Of a DNA stretch of 64,000 bases, positions 18,879-27,921 are shown piece by piece; position 1 is the first letter of the stretch, and each line of letters begins with the position of its first letter. The DNA comes from Henriciella sp. Lineage in GTDB: Bacteria > Pseudomonadota > Alphaproteobacteria > Caulobacterales > Hyphomonadaceae. The stretch is taken from the NCBI GenBank assembly GCA_030066975.1, contig JASJAO010000013.1, positions 39,193 through 103,192 on the forward strand, written 5' to 3'. The notes below the pieces were generated by a model that made no database searches, was not told where the DNA came from, and saw only the letters and a list, made by a program, of their open reading frames with translations. The translations under genes and the position numbers were made by a program.

Positions 18879-19855
18879 TGCATGAACCGGTGCTGGTCGG
18901 AGACATTGGCGGCACAAACGTGCGCTTGGCGGAAGCCATTCGCAAGAATGATGGGGCGCTTCTGCTGGATGATGTCCGTGTGCTGGCTGGTTCAGATCAC
19001 GCCGATTTTGAAGCTGCGCTCGAATACTATTTGCATCAGCGCAATCATCGCCTGTGCAAACAGGCCCTGTTCGCGTTTGCAGGGCCGGTGATCGACAACA
19101 CGATCGAGATGACCAATCGCAACTGGTTCATCAATGGTCAGAGACTTGCGGGCAAGTTTGGCTTCGAGGCGGTCAAGCTGGTCAACGACTATGCCGCCAT
19201 GGCCCGCTCTATTCCGGAATTGCCGGAAGACGTGTTTGAGACGCTGCATACCGGGGTCCGTCCAAAAGGCCGCGCCCCGATCCTCGTGGCGGGGCCCGGC
19301 ACCGGACTTGGCGTCGCGACGCTGCTGCCGGACGGGCATTCTGGATGGCGGGTGATTACCGGCGAAGGCGGACACGCGGCTTTTGCGCCCCGTACCCAGC
19401 TCGAATGGACGCTGGCCGAACGTTTGCGGGATCGATTTGAGTACGTGTCGAAAGAGCTGGTCCTGTCCGGGTCCGGGATGGATGCCGTGCATCGCGCGAT
19501 TTGCGAGATCTATGGTGTGCCCTGGGTTCGAACACCGCCAGCTCAATTGCTTGAGGAAGCCAAACGCGAGCCAGGTATTGCTCGCGATATCTGCCAGATC
19601 CGGGCACGCGCGACACTCGATGCACTGGGGGACGCAGCGGTTACGAATGGCACCACGGGCGGGGTCGTGATTACCGGCGGTGTGGCCGTGCGGCTGGCCG
19701 ATTGGTTGCGCGAACCTGAAAGCCTTGCGCGTTTCTTCAATCGGGGTCCAAAGCAATCCTATATGTTGCCGATACCGATCAGGCTGCTGCATTCCGGACA
19801 GGCGGCATTAATCGGTGCGGCGGCCCTGCACTATGATGAGGAACTGGCTGCATGA
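18878..19855 (+). CDS. glk: Glucokinase (Glk family)
   Basis: This enzyme phosphorylates glucose with ATP to supply zwf. The N-terminal phosphate loop is VGDIGGTNVRLAE; later come a NDYAAMARSIPEL segment with the catalytic aspartate, GPGTGLGVATLLPDG, GEGGHAAFAP and ITGGVAVRLADWL. This is the bacterial Glk family and not the ROK group. It is 325 residues long. It lies third in the zwf-edd-glk-eda-pyk unit, overlapping edd by one base and eda by four. The order zwf-edd-glk-eda is a well-known alphaproteobacterial arrangement. Confidence 0.95.
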   Translation: MHEPVLVGDIGGTNVRLAEAIRKNDGALLLDDVRVLAGSDHADFEAALEYYLHQRNHRLCKQALFAFAGPVIDNTIEMTNRNWFINGQRLAGKFGFEAVKLVNDYAAMARSIPELPEDVFETLHTGVRPKGRAPILVAGPGTGLGVATLLPDGHSGWRVITGEGGHAAFAPRTQLEWTLAERLRDRFEYVSKELVLSGSGMDAVHRAICEIYGVPWVRTPPAQLLEEAKREPGIARDICQIRARATLDALGDAAVTNGTTGGVVITGGVAVRLADWLREPESLARFFNRGPKQSYMLPIPIRLLHSGQAALIGAAALHYDEELAA

Positions 19856-20487
19856 TCAATATGGCGACGTTTCACAACAGTTTGCGCGACGCGCCGATTG
19901 TTCCGGTTCTGACCGTAGAGAAAGTGGCTCATGCGGCGCCTCTCGCCGCGGCTTTGAAAGCGGGCGGCCTCGGCACCGTCGAGGTCACGCTGCGTACGCC
20001 GGTTGCACTGGAAGTGATCGGAGAGATGAAGCGCGCCGAGCCGGAAATGATCGTTGGCGCGGGGACCATTTGCAGCGAAGGAGATGTCGATGCGGCCTTG
20101 AAGGCCGGGTCAGATTTCCTGGTATCGCCGGGGACCAGTCCTGAACTGATCAAAGCGCTCGCCTATCATGACGGGGTGATCCTGCCCGGTGTATCGACCG
20201 CCAGTGAGGCCATGGCGCGGTTCGACGAAGGCTATGGTGTGCAGAAATTCTTCCCGGCAGAAGCGGCTGGTGGAGCAAACTTCCTGAAATCACTCAGTGG
20301 CCCATTGCCTCATATCGACTTCATGCCCACCGGAGGGGTGAAGCCTCACAATGCAAACGACTATCTCAGCCTGCCGAATGTCATTGCGGCCGGGGGGACG
20401 TGGATTGCCTCGCCAGCTGACATGGACGCTGGCAAGTGGGATGAGATTACCAAACGGGCCGCTGAAGCCGCTGCACTTGGGACATAG
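19852..20487 (+). CDS. eda: 2-dehydro-3-deoxy-phosphogluconate aldolase
   Basis: Eda cleaves KDPG to pyruvate and glyceraldehyde 3-phosphate. The class I aldolase motifs are present: VEVTLRTPVALE with the catalytic glutamate, VGAGTI, FLVSPGTSPEL, and the Schiff-base lysine in VQKFFPAEAAGG. FMPTGGVKP and IAAGGTWIA close the barrel. At 211 residues it has the normal size of the trimeric enzyme. The start ATG overlaps the glk stop; MINMA offers a second Met at residue 4. It is followed after 6 bases by pyk, so the two pyruvate-forming steps are co-transcribed. Confidence 0.96.
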   Translation: MINMATFHNSLRDAPIVPVLTVEKVAHAAPLAAALKAGGLGTVEVTLRTPVALEVIGEMKRAEPEMIVGAGTICSEGDVDAALKAGSDFLVSPGTSPELIKALAYHDGVILPGVSTASEAMARFDEGYGVQKFFPAEAAGGANFLKSLSGPLPHIDFMPTGGVKPHNANDYLSLPNVIAAGGTWIASPADMDAGKWDEITKRAAEAAALGT

Positions 20488-20493
20488 AACATT

Positions 20494-21888
20494 ATGGCGA
20501 CCAAACTGATTGCACCGCGTGGTCGCAGCGCCAAAATCGTCGCCACGCTCGGGCCTGGAAGTTCTGCGCCTGGGACCATTCGTCTTCTGGCTGAAGCGGG
20601 CGTGGACATATTTCGACTGAATTTCAGTCATGGTGAGCAGGAAAAACACAAGCGAACCTGCGAGGCGATCCGCATGGTTGAACAGGGGCTTGGTCGCCCG
20701 CTGGCGGTGCTGGCAGATCTGCAGGGGCCGAAGATCCGAGTCGGACGGTTTCCGGATGGGGCCTTGAAGCTCGGTTTCCGGGCTGAATATGATCTCGTCG
20801 TGGGCGATGAGACGGACGCCCCCGAGACCATTCCAGTGCCGCGCAAGGAGATCCTGGACGTTCTCGAGGAGGGGGACACGATCCTCGCCGATGATGGCTT
20901 GCTGATCTTTACCGTTCTATCTGTAGGGGATCGCCCTCGCGTGCGTGCTGAGGTCCCGGGCGTGTTGAAGGACCGGAAAGGGTTTACTGTCCGCGGGAAA
21001 GCGCTTCCGGTCCCCGCGCTCTCGAAAAAGGATCGCTCTGATCTGGCTTTTGCGCTGGATATGGATGTCGATATCGTCGCGCTGAGTTTTGTGCAGACTG
21101 TCGCTGACATCGCAGAAGCGCGCGGCCTGATTGGCGATAAGGCGCTGATCGTCGCGAAGATTGAGAAGCCGGCGGCGATTGATAATCTGGAAGCCATCGT
21201 CGCTGCGACAGACTCCGTCATGATCGCGCGTGGAGATCTCGGGGTCGAGTTTCCACCTGAAGAAGTGCCAATTATTCAACGACGTATCGTGAGAGTCTGC
21301 CGCGATGCAGCCTGTCCGGTCATCGTCGCGACGCAAATGCTGGAGAGTATGATCGAGAACTCTGCGCCGACCCGCGCCGAGGCAGGGGATGTCGCGACGG
21401 CGATTTATCAGGGGGCAGATGCAGTTATGCTGTCAGCTGAAACCGCAGTCGGGCGGCATCCGGCGACAGCAGTTGCGATCATGAACCGGATCATTCGCTC
21501 TGTCGAAGGCGCAGATGACTATCGCCAGGCGATGGGGCAGTTCGATGGCGGTGGTGAAGCCCGCGACGATATCGATTCCGTGGCAGCCACCGCGTATGAG
21601 ATCGCCGCGCGCAATGGCGTCCCTCTGGCGCTGCGAACAGGGGATATCCCTCGCCTGGCTCAGTTTTCTCGCGTACGCGGCAGCCAGACCATTCTATATG
21701 GCTCAGCGGTCGACAAACGTCTTCGTCAAGCGCAGTTGCTCTGGGGGATTCATCCAGCACGTATGGTACCTGGACCGGATTGGACGCGCCAATTGATGGA
21801 CAGTTCAGGACTAGCCGGTCCGGTGGCTTATGCCGCCTGGCAGGGCAAAAATGGACATTGGGCCTGGGCAATAGGTGTGGAAAACTAG
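20494..21888 (+). CDS. pyk: Pyruvate kinase
   Basis: Pyruvate kinase converts PEP and ADP to pyruvate and ATP. Signatures in order: KIVATLGPGSS near the N-terminus, FRLNFSHG, LADLQGPKIRVG, the IAKIEKP-type IVAKIEKPAAIDNL segment with the catalytic lysine, RGDLGVEFPPEEVP and QMLESMI...APTRAE, then VMLSAETAVGRHP. At 464 residues it is near the usual length, with a short C-terminal domain. It is the last gene of the Entner-Doudoroff unit, 6 bases after eda, so its level probably follows glucose use. No obvious U-tailed terminator is seen in the 103 bases before trxB. Confidence 0.96.
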   Translation: MATKLIAPRGRSAKIVATLGPGSSAPGTIRLLAEAGVDIFRLNFSHGEQEKHKRTCEAIRMVEQGLGRPLAVLADLQGPKIRVGRFPDGALKLGFRAEYDLVVGDETDAPETIPVPRKEILDVLEEGDTILADDGLLIFTVLSVGDRPRVRAEVPGVLKDRKGFTVRGKALPVPALSKKDRSDLAFALDMDVDIVALSFVQTVADIAEARGLIGDKALIVAKIEKPAAIDNLEAIVAATDSVMIARGDLGVEFPPEEVPIIQRRIVRVCRDAACPVIVATQMLESMIENSAPTRAEAGDVATAIYQGADAVMLSAETAVGRHPATAVAIMNRIIRSVEGADDYRQAMGQFDGGGEARDDIDSVAATAYEIAARNGVPLALRTGDIPRLAQFSRVRGSQTILYGSAVDKRLRQAQLLWGIHPARMVPGPDWTRQLMDSSGLAGPVAYAAWQGKNGHWAWAIGVEN

Positions 21889-21991
21889 ACCTCACGGCTC
21901 TGTTACGCGGCTTGCCTCTTTATTCCTGCGCTGCGAATCCCCATAACGAGGGCTGATTGAAAGTCGGCCCTTGCGGCCAAGGAGGCAGGTA

Positions 21992-22969
21992 ATGGCCGAT
22001 TCAGAACCAACCACCGTGCATGCTGAGATCCTGATCATTGGATCGGGCCCTGCGGGCTGGACGGCCGCGGTCTATGCTGCGCGCGCCATGCGTGACACGC
22101 TCGTCGTGGCCGGGCTTCAACCCGGTGGACAGCTGACCATCACCACGGACGTGGAAAACTATCCGGGCTTTGCTGAGATCCAGGGCCCCGAGCTTATGGT
22201 GAAAATGCAGGAGCACGGGCTGAAAATGGGCGCGAAAATGGCTGAGGATCATATTGCTTCGGTCGATTTCAACAGCCGCCCCTTCCGGGCGATCGGCGAG
22301 AGTGGAACCATCTATACCGGCGATAGCGTGATTATCTCGACCGGTGCGCAGGCGAAATGGCTCGGCCTTCCAAGCGAAGACAAGTTTCAGGGATTTGGTG
22401 TCTCAGCGTGTGCGACCTGCGATGGGTTCTTCTATCGCGGCAAAGAAGTACTCGTCGTTGGTGGTGGCAATACCGCTGTCGAGGAGGCTTTGTTCCTGAC
22501 CAATTTTGCCAGCAAAGTCACAGTGGTGCATCGCCGGGACAGCTTCCGTGCCGAGAAAATCTTGCAGCATCGTCTGCTCAATCATCCAAAGGTTGAGGTC
22601 AAATGGGATACGGTCCTGGACGAGGTGCTCGGCGATGAAACACCGCTTGGGGTCACCGGCGCGCGCCTACGTAATGTGAAAACCGGCGCCATTGGAGACG
22701 TGCCTGTGCACGGTGTGTTTATCGCCATCGGTCACGCGCCGTCGACGGAGCTGTTTGTTGGCAAGCTCGACATGCAGGACAATGGTTATTTGATAACCGC
22801 GCCGGATTCGACCGCGACTAATGTGCCCGGCGTTTTTGCCGCCGGGGATGTCACAGACGAGACCTATCGTCAGGCCGTGACCGCAGCCGGCATGGGCTGT
22901 ATGGCCGCGCTTGAAGCTGAACGTTTCCTGGAAGAGGCCAAAGCGACCGAAGCCATAGCGGCGGAGTAA
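21992..22969 (+). CDS. trxB: Thioredoxin reductase
   Basis: TrxB passes electrons from NADPH through FAD to thioredoxin. The FAD-binding GSGPAGWTAAVYAARA is at residues 18-33, the redox-active CATC at Cys140-Cys143, the NADPH-binding VVGGGNTAVEEAL just after it, and GVFAAGDVTDETYRQAVTAAGMGC near the end. The 325-residue length is standard. AAGGAGG at 21979-21985 fixes the ATG at 21992, although the frame is open a little further upstream. It is monocistronic as far as I can see. Confidence 0.96.
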   Translation: MADSEPTTVHAEILIIGSGPAGWTAAVYAARAMRDTLVVAGLQPGGQLTITTDVENYPGFAEIQGPELMVKMQEHGLKMGAKMAEDHIASVDFNSRPFRAIGESGTIYTGDSVIISTGAQAKWLGLPSEDKFQGFGVSACATCDGFFYRGKEVLVVGGGNTAVEEALFLTNFASKVTVVHRRDSFRAEKILQHRLLNHPKVEVKWDTVLDEVLGDETPLGVTGARLRNVKTGAIGDVPVHGVFIAIGHAPSTELFVGKLDMQDNGYLITAPDSTATNVPGVFAAGDVTDETYRQAVTAAGMGCMAALEAERFLEEAKATEAIAAE

Positions 22970-23072
22970 GAAGAGCGGGGTCAGCGCGTCATACGCCAGG
23001 ACGAGCGAGTTCGGTTCGCGGTGGCTGGCGACCGATCGAGACCCGTGTCGCTCCAAAGACGTTTTTCAGCCT

Positions 23073-23594
23073 TCAGAAAGCGAAACTGTTTGTCAGACCC
23101 GGCGTCAAACCGAAAATCTGGCACGCGGTGTTGCAGGCAGAGTACCTGGCGTTGCATCGTTCAGCGCTGTAAGGGCAGGCGAGGAATTTGTCGAAACAAC
23201 TGCCTCTGCATTCGGCTTGTTCCGGACTGACGGGCTGTATGCCGGCACGCAGCGCGGCTGTTTTGCTTGTTGAGCCGCACCCACAATCGGAGTCCACATT
23301 GATCTGATCTGCTAGGTCACCGGCCTTCATAAGAAGCGGGTTCAATCGCTCAATCTGAATATCTGCATCTTCGCACACCAATAGCGTACAAGGACCGTGC
23401 TTAGTCTCGGACTCCATCGCAGCGACGATGTCTTTCTCTTTGATTTCGAAAAAGAATTTCGAATCTCGACTAGGGTAAAAGCTGACAATGCCGCGTTTGT
23501 TGCCAGCAGCAAATCCCTGGATTGAGACGATGTCGGTGCCCTTGCTGTTGATGTCGCTCAACACAGGATCGATCGGTATATTTAGATCAGCCAT
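23073..23594 (-). CDS. Unknown protein with a heptad-spaced cysteine array at the C-terminus
   Basis: I recognise no family. The protein has 173 residues, no signal peptide, and two parts. Residues 1-100 look like a small soluble domain with Cys69 and Cys74. A DCGCG turn (Cys104, Cys106) leads to the C-terminal part with Cys129, 133, 140, 147, 154 and 158, a symmetric C-X3-C-X6-C-X6-C-X6-C-X3-C pattern. Four cysteines at strict seven-residue spacing would line one face of a helix. GGAGG 7 bases before the ATG at 23594 supports the start. The region is less GC-rich than its neighbours and the gene stands alone between trxB and a TPR gene. Redox, metal binding or a modified-peptide role are all possible. 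Confidence 0.7.
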   Translation of the reverse strand: MADLNIPIDPVLSDINSKGTDIVSIQGFAAGNKRGIVSFYPSRDSKFFFEIKEKDIVAAMESETKHGPCTLLVCEDADIQIERLNPLLMKAGDLADQINVDSDCGCGSTSKTAALRAGIQPVSPEQAECRGSCFDKFLACPYSAERCNARYSACNTACQIFGLTPGLTNSFAF

Positions 23595-23736
23595 TGCGTA
23601 TCCTCCAATGTCAAAAAGCTGGTGCTTTCAGGGGAGCTCGCGCATCTTTTTTATGATGGCAGACACTAGCACAAAACAGAGCAACCGTCATTTTTGGATA
23701 TAGAGTTTTGGCGCCGAGCGCACCGTCCAACCCTAC

Positions 23737-24492
23737 TCAAAGCATGCGGGCCGCAAGTGTTTCGATCTCGCGGTGGGTCTGTTCTTTTAACGCTGTTTTC
23801 AAGAAATCGGCGCGCGCTTTCATGACGCTCTCAAGCTGAGTTTCACACGAAGCTGCGTACGCTGCTTCCAGCGCGGTTCGGATATCTTCGCGATATTTTC
23901 GCGCGTTGAGTGCAGCGAGCGCGCGCGCATATTGCCAGTGGGTCGACGCATCCTCCGGGTCAATCGCGATCGCACGTTGATAGTGCCGTTTCGCCTTTTT
24001 GACCGAAGCGCCCATCACGGCAGCGCCGAGACCACCACCGCGGCGAACCACTTCGATATGCCAGACCGACAAAAATCCATGGGCGTAAAAATTGTCCGGA
24101 TCATCATCGAGCACGGATTCAGCCAGCTTCTTCGCTTCAGTCCCATAACCCGACTTGCGCGCCTGTTGCGTCGACATCGGACGCGCACGAAGTGACAAGG
24201 CGATGGCCAGTTGCAGTCGTCCTTCAATATGCTGGGGATCAGCCTCAAGCGCGCGACGGGCGAAGCGTTCAGCGTCCTCGGCCAGTGTTGGGGACGGTAC
24301 CTGGGTTTCGGCACTCATCGCTTCTGCAAGGAGGCTACGCGCGGCAAAGGCGAGACTGTCCGAACTGGGCTCCGCCTCGGCAAGCGACACGGCCTCGAGA
24401 TAGCGTCCTTCCACAAAGGCAGAGAGCCGAGCAGAGGGTTCAGCGCTCGCCAGCGGGGAGCAGATCAAGATCAGTACGACGACTTTCCACAT
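23737..24492 (-). CDS. Exported TPR-repeat protein
   Basis: The N-terminus MWKVVVLILICSPLASA is a plausible Sec signal peptide. The mature part is helical with at least two recognisable TPR-like units, one around FARRALEADPQHIEGRLQLA and one around HYQRAIAIDPEDASTHWQYA, plus a DDPDNFYAHGFLSVWHIE segment between them. Such proteins usually serve as periplasmic scaffolds; the partner is unknown. I chose ATG 24492; the frame opens at GTG 24528. It is divergent from the LhgO-like oxidase, with 63 bases between the starts. Confidence 0.75.
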   Translation of the reverse strand: MWKVVVLILICSPLASAEPSARLSAFVEGRYLEAVSLAEAEPSSDSLAFAARSLLAEAMSAETQVPSPTLAEDAERFARRALEADPQHIEGRLQLAIALSLRARPMSTQQARKSGYGTEAKKLAESVLDDDPDNFYAHGFLSVWHIEVVRRGGGLGAAVMGASVKKAKRHYQRAIAIDPEDASTHWQYARALAALNARKYREDIRTALEAAYAASCETQLESVMKARADFLKTALKEQTHREIETLAARML

Positions 24493-24555
24493 CTGCGTCA
24501 GAATAGCGCAGATTCCGTTCTGGCCCAATCACAAAACCGCGCATCTAGTCATTTT

Positions 24556-25668
24556 ATGGACCGCTTCGAAACAGACTGTGTTGTCATTGGCGCGGGTGTC
24601 ATTGGCTTGGCGGTGGCGCGGGCTTTGGCGATCAGCGGGCGCGACGTGGTTGTTCTTGAAGCAGAACAGCAGATTGCGACGCATACATCCTCCAGGAATT
24701 CTGAAGTCATCCATGCAGGATTGTACTATCCTACCGGGTCACTAAAGGCTCGGCATTGTGTGCGAGGGCGGCGATTGCTCTACGCTTATCTGAATGAGCG
24801 CAACATCGCATTTAGTCGGTGCGGAAAGCTGGTGGTGGCCCGAAGCGACGAGACAGATGCTCTGATCGACCTGGCGGACCGGGCACGGGCCAATGGTGTT
24901 GAAGACATAAACCTGATCTCCGGCGCGGAGGCGCGGGCGATGGAACCGGCTCTGCACCCGGACGTTTCCCTAGCCTTGCATTCGGCGCAGAGCGGTATTT
25001 TCGATAGCCATGCCTTTTTTCTCGCGCTGCAGGGTGACTTGGAAGATGCGGGCGGCGTGGTCGCCCTCGAGACGCCGGTTGTCGGGGGCGCGATCAAGGG
25101 AGAGGGCGTTGAACTCGAGACAGGAGGGGCCAAAGCGGCGCGGCTGCTTGCCAGGACGGTCATCAATGCCGCGGGGCACAACGCAGTTCATATCGCTCGC
25201 CAGATTGATGGTTTGCCCCCGGGCCGGTTCCCGAAGCCAAGATTCGTGAAAGGCAGTTATTTCAGCGTATCTGGACAAACACCCTTTTCGCGTTTGATTT
25301 ACCCCATGCCCGGGCGTGCCAGTTTGGGGTTGCACCTGACGATTGATCTTGCGGGCCGCGGTAAGCTCGGACCGGACGCTGAATGGTTGTCAGAAGAGGT
25401 GACGCCGCCATTTGATTATCGCGTCGATCCGAACCGAGCAGAGCTGTTCTATCAGGCCGCGCGGCGATATTGGCCATCTTTGCCGAACGGGGCGCTGTCG
25501 CCGGATTATGCGGGTGTCCGGCCGAAACTGGTCGGGCCGGGCGAACCTTCCGGAGATTTTCGTATCGAGGATACAGGTGCCGGATTGATCAATCTGTTTG
25601 GAATTGAAAGCCCCGGTCTGACCGCGTCGCTCTCCATCGCTGAACACGTTGCGGAAATGCTGGATTGA
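24556..25668 (+). CDS. FAD-dependent oxidoreductase, L-2-hydroxyglutarate oxidase (LhgO)-like
   Basis: The protein starts with a DAO-type FAD-binding motif, VVIGAGVIGLAVARALA, with the acidic ribose-binding end VVVLEAE. SSRNSEVIHAGLYYPTGSLKA and PFSRLIYPMPGRASLGLHLTIDLAG are characteristic of the LhgO/L2HGDH branch, and the end has GIESPGLTASLSIAEHV. This branch oxidises L-2-hydroxyglutarate to 2-oxoglutarate; related proteins act on other 2-hydroxy acids, so the substrate is inferred. It has 370 residues, normal length. No strong ribosome binding site precedes ATG 24556. It is followed by the tRNA gene on the same strand. Confidence 0.85.
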   Translation: MDRFETDCVVIGAGVIGLAVARALAISGRDVVVLEAEQQIATHTSSRNSEVIHAGLYYPTGSLKARHCVRGRRLLYAYLNERNIAFSRCGKLVVARSDETDALIDLADRARANGVEDINLISGAEARAMEPALHPDVSLALHSAQSGIFDSHAFFLALQGDLEDAGGVVALETPVVGGAIKGEGVELETGGAKAARLLARTVINAAGHNAVHIARQIDGLPPGRFPKPRFVKGSYFSVSGQTPFSRLIYPMPGRASLGLHLTIDLAGRGKLGPDAEWLSEEVTPPFDYRVDPNRAELFYQAARRYWPSLPNGALSPDYAGVRPKLVGPGEPSGDFRIEDTGAGLINLFGIESPGLTASLSIAEHVAEMLD

Positions 25669-25716
25669 GGGAGTTGCACCATGCTGGTCAGGCGTGTATT
25701 GGACACGGCTTCGGAC

Positions 25717-25793
25717 GGTTCGGTAGCTCAGCTGGTTAGAGCGCACGACTCATAATCGTGAGGTCGGGAGTTCAAGTCTCCCCCGAACCACCA
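25717..25793 (+). tRNA. tRNA with anticodon CAU, probably elongator tRNA-Met
   Basis: A complete cloverleaf: acceptor GGTTCGG (25717-25723) pairs with CCGAACC (25783-25789); the D arm holds GCTCAGCTGGTTAGAGC; the anticodon stem CACGA/TCGTG encloses CTCATAA with anticodon CAT; the T arm is GGGAG-TTCAAGT-CTCCC; CCA is encoded. A G1-C72 pair rules out the initiator tRNA. A lysidine-modified tRNA-Ile (also CAU) is not excluded by eye, but Met is more likely. Confidence 0.93.
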
Positions 25794-25840
25794 GAAATCA
25801 TTCCAAAGGCGCTTTGAGAGCTTTTTAGCCAGAAATCAGC

Positions 25841-27100
25841 TTACGCCCGACCAACTCTGAAATGGCCGACATTGATGCGTCCATTATCGAACCCGGCTTC
25901 ACAATAGCTGAGATAGAATTGCCACATCCGGCGGAAGCGTTCGTCAAAGCCCATTGTCTGGATGGTGGACCACTGGTCTTCAAATGCCTTGGCCCAGAGC
26001 CGCAGCGTCTTGGCATAGTCCGGGCCGAAATAGGTTGCGTCTTCGAGGCTAAGCCCGGCGTTCAGGATCTGTTGGCGCAGGGCCAGTTCGCTTGGCAACA
26101 TGCCGCCCGGAAAAATGTAACGCTGAATGAAATCAGCCCGTTTGCGATACTTCGGAAACAGCTCGTCCTTGATCGTGATGATCTGGAGGGCCGCCTTTGC
26201 ACCCGGTTTCAGGCTGGTGCGGACCTTGTCGAAATAGCTCGGCCAGTAGCTTTCGCCGACCGCCTCGAACATTTCGATCGAAGCCACACCGTCATATTCG
26301 CCCTGATGGTCACGATAGTCCTGCAGGAGGATTTTGACCTTGTCCGACAAGCCTTCGCGCTGCATCCGTTCGAGTGCGAATTCCCGCTGAGACGGGGAGA
26401 TGGTTAAACAGGTAACGTCCGCGCCGCGATGCTTGGCCGCATATTCCGCAAAGCCGCCCCAACCGCAGCCAATCTCGAGAACACGTTGACCATCGGTCAG
26501 GCCAAGTTCATCGGCAATCGCTGCATATTTTGCGGTTTGAGCTTCTTCAAGAGACAGATCGGGCGAGGTGTAAAGCGCTGATGAGTAGGTCATCGTATCG
26601 TCGAGCCAGGTCTGATAAAAGTCGTTCCCGAGGTCGTAATGAGCTTCGATATTGCGCTTGGAACCAGACTTGCTGTTGCGATTGAAGACGTGGCGGATCA
26701 TGTTGCCGAAGCGCACGAACATGCCGCCGACAGCGAGCTGGCCTGCAGCTTCAAAATTCTCTGAAAAGAATTCAAGGACCTTAGTCAGGTTCGGGGTCGA
26801 CCATTGCTGATCCATATAGCTTTCAGCGAACCCGACATCACCGCCAGCCACGGCGCGTTTGGCGAAATTGTAGTCGTGTACGATCACCTCGGCCCGCGGA
26901 CCTGGCAGACCATGATCAAACAGCACCCGGCGACCATCAACGAGATGAAACTGGATCGCGCCCCGGCGTGCCCTCAACAGCATCATCGCGCTGATCCGAA
27001 AGCTGGCCGGAATGTCGTCCAACTGGCGGATAGATTGCGGGGTCGCGTGGATCACTTCCGGCTGAGTGGTGCCAAGGTCTTTGATGGTTGTGTAGCTCAC
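25841..27100 (-). CDS. Cyclopropane-fatty-acyl-phospholipid synthase-like SAM methyltransferase
   Basis: This 419-residue protein belongs to the Cfa family, which transfers a methyl or methylene group from SAM to the double bond of membrane phospholipid acyl chains. The SAM-binding motif I VLEIGCGWGGFAEYAA is at about residues 207-222. Before it comes MTYSSALYTSPDLSLEEAQTAKY, and after it LTISPSQREFALERM and SIEMFEAVGESYWPSYF. It is the last gene of a four-gene unit (photolyase, FAD oxidoreductase, DUF1365, this gene), overlapping DUF1365 by 4 bases. In Rhodobacter, related genes respond to singlet oxygen and some methylate lipids en route to furan fatty acids, so the product may not be a cyclopropane. 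Confidence 0.92.
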   Translation of the reverse strand: MSYTTIKDLGTTQPEVIHATPQSIRQLDDIPASFRISAMMLLRARRGAIQFHLVDGRRVLFDHGLPGPRAEVIVHDYNFAKRAVAGGDVGFAESYMDQQWSTPNLTKVLEFFSENFEAAGQLAVGGMFVRFGNMIRHVFNRNSKSGSKRNIEAHYDLGNDFYQTWLDDTMTYSSALYTSPDLSLEEAQTAKYAAIADELGLTDGQRVLEIGCGWGGFAEYAAKHRGADVTCLTISPSQREFALERMQREGLSDKVKILLQDYRDHQGEYDGVASIEMFEAVGESYWPSYFDKVRTSLKPGAKAALQIITIKDELFPKYRKRADFIQRYIFPGGMLPSELALRQQILNAGLSLEDATYFGPDYAKTLRLWAKAFEDQWSTIQTMGFDERFRRMWQFYLSYCEAGFDNGRINVGHFRVGRA

Positions 27101-27921
27101 GCGGCAGTCTCCCGTGCAGGGCGGGGATGCCCTGTCGTTTTAGCAAATGTGTTTGGCTGGTCCGGTTTGGCAGGACGATTATGATATCGGGCGCCCTTGA
27201 ACACCAGCTTGAGGGCCTGCCAGTGAATGGCGAGCGTCACAGCCAAGCTGGAAAGGGGTTTTAGCGTAGCCAGTCTGGCAAACATTGGTGTTGTTGCCGG
27301 GGAGGCTTTGGCCTGGATCGTAGCAACATGCGTCTGGGCCTCACCGTGCCGTGTCTCCACAATCAGGCTGAGGCGGTCCTCTGTCTTGCGAAGCGTGAAG
27401 TGATAGCGACCGGAAAGGTCGAAAAAGGGCGAGACATGAAACACCTTGTCTGCAGCGTGCTGATGGCGCAGCGTGTCCGGTGTCGCTGCCACATAGGTGT
27501 GATGTTCCCCGAACGTATTGTTTACTTCGTACAGGATCCCCCGCAATTCACCGTCCGGACCGTGACCAAACCACAAGGAGATGGGCGCAAACTTGTAGAA
27601 GATGTGCCGCGGGAAAGTGACCAGCCGGATCGGCCCGCCATCCAGTGTGATCCCGCCGTCGGCGAACTGACGCTCTGCCCAGGGACGAAGCGCGGCCTTC
27701 TTGCGCAGGCCATGATCCTCGCGGCGGAACGAAAACAGATTGGGCTTTTCGATACTGAACAGTCGGCTTTGCACGGCGGCCTCGTCCAAACGGTCGATAT
27801 CGATGTCAATCAGCGACAGCCCATATCGGAAGCGATGCTTAAAGGGCGTGGATCGCTGATGGGTTGTATGCCCACGATAAAGCCGCATGGCTGGGGGTTG
27901 GATAATGTTTGTGTTGTTCAC
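27097..27921 (-). CDS. DUF1365 family protein
   Basis: The start AMRLYRGHTTHQRSTPFKHRFRYGLSLIDIDIDRL, with LYRG.T.H.R..P..H.F.Y, and the internal block FPRHIFYKFAPISLWFGH followed by EVNNTFGEHHTYV are hallmarks of DUF1365. The KVFHVSPFFDLSGRYHF segment is also typical. Its enzymatic role is not established, but it nearly always sits between a flavin oxidoreductase and a Cfa-like methyltransferase, as here, so it probably takes part in the same lipid modification. It has 274 residues, and both ends overlap neighbours by 4 bases (ATGA), indicating translational coupling. Confidence 0.92.
   Translation of the reverse strand: MNNTNIIQPPAMRLYRGHTTHQRSTPFKHRFRYGLSLIDIDIDRLDEAAVQSRLFSIEKPNLFSFRREDHGLRKKAALRPWAERQFADGGITLDGGPIRLVTFPRHIFYKFAPISLWFGHGPDGELRGILYEVNNTFGEHHTYVAATPDTLRHQHAADKVFHVSPFFDLSGRYHFTLRKTEDRLSLIVETRHGEAQTHVATIQAKASPATTPMFARLATLKPLSSLAVTLAIHWQALKLVFKGARYHNRPAKPDQPNTFAKTTGHPRPARETAA

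Noticed and set aside
25717..25793. Initiator tRNA-fMet
   Set aside because: The acceptor stem has a G1-C72 pair, whereas initiator tRNA has a mismatched first pair.
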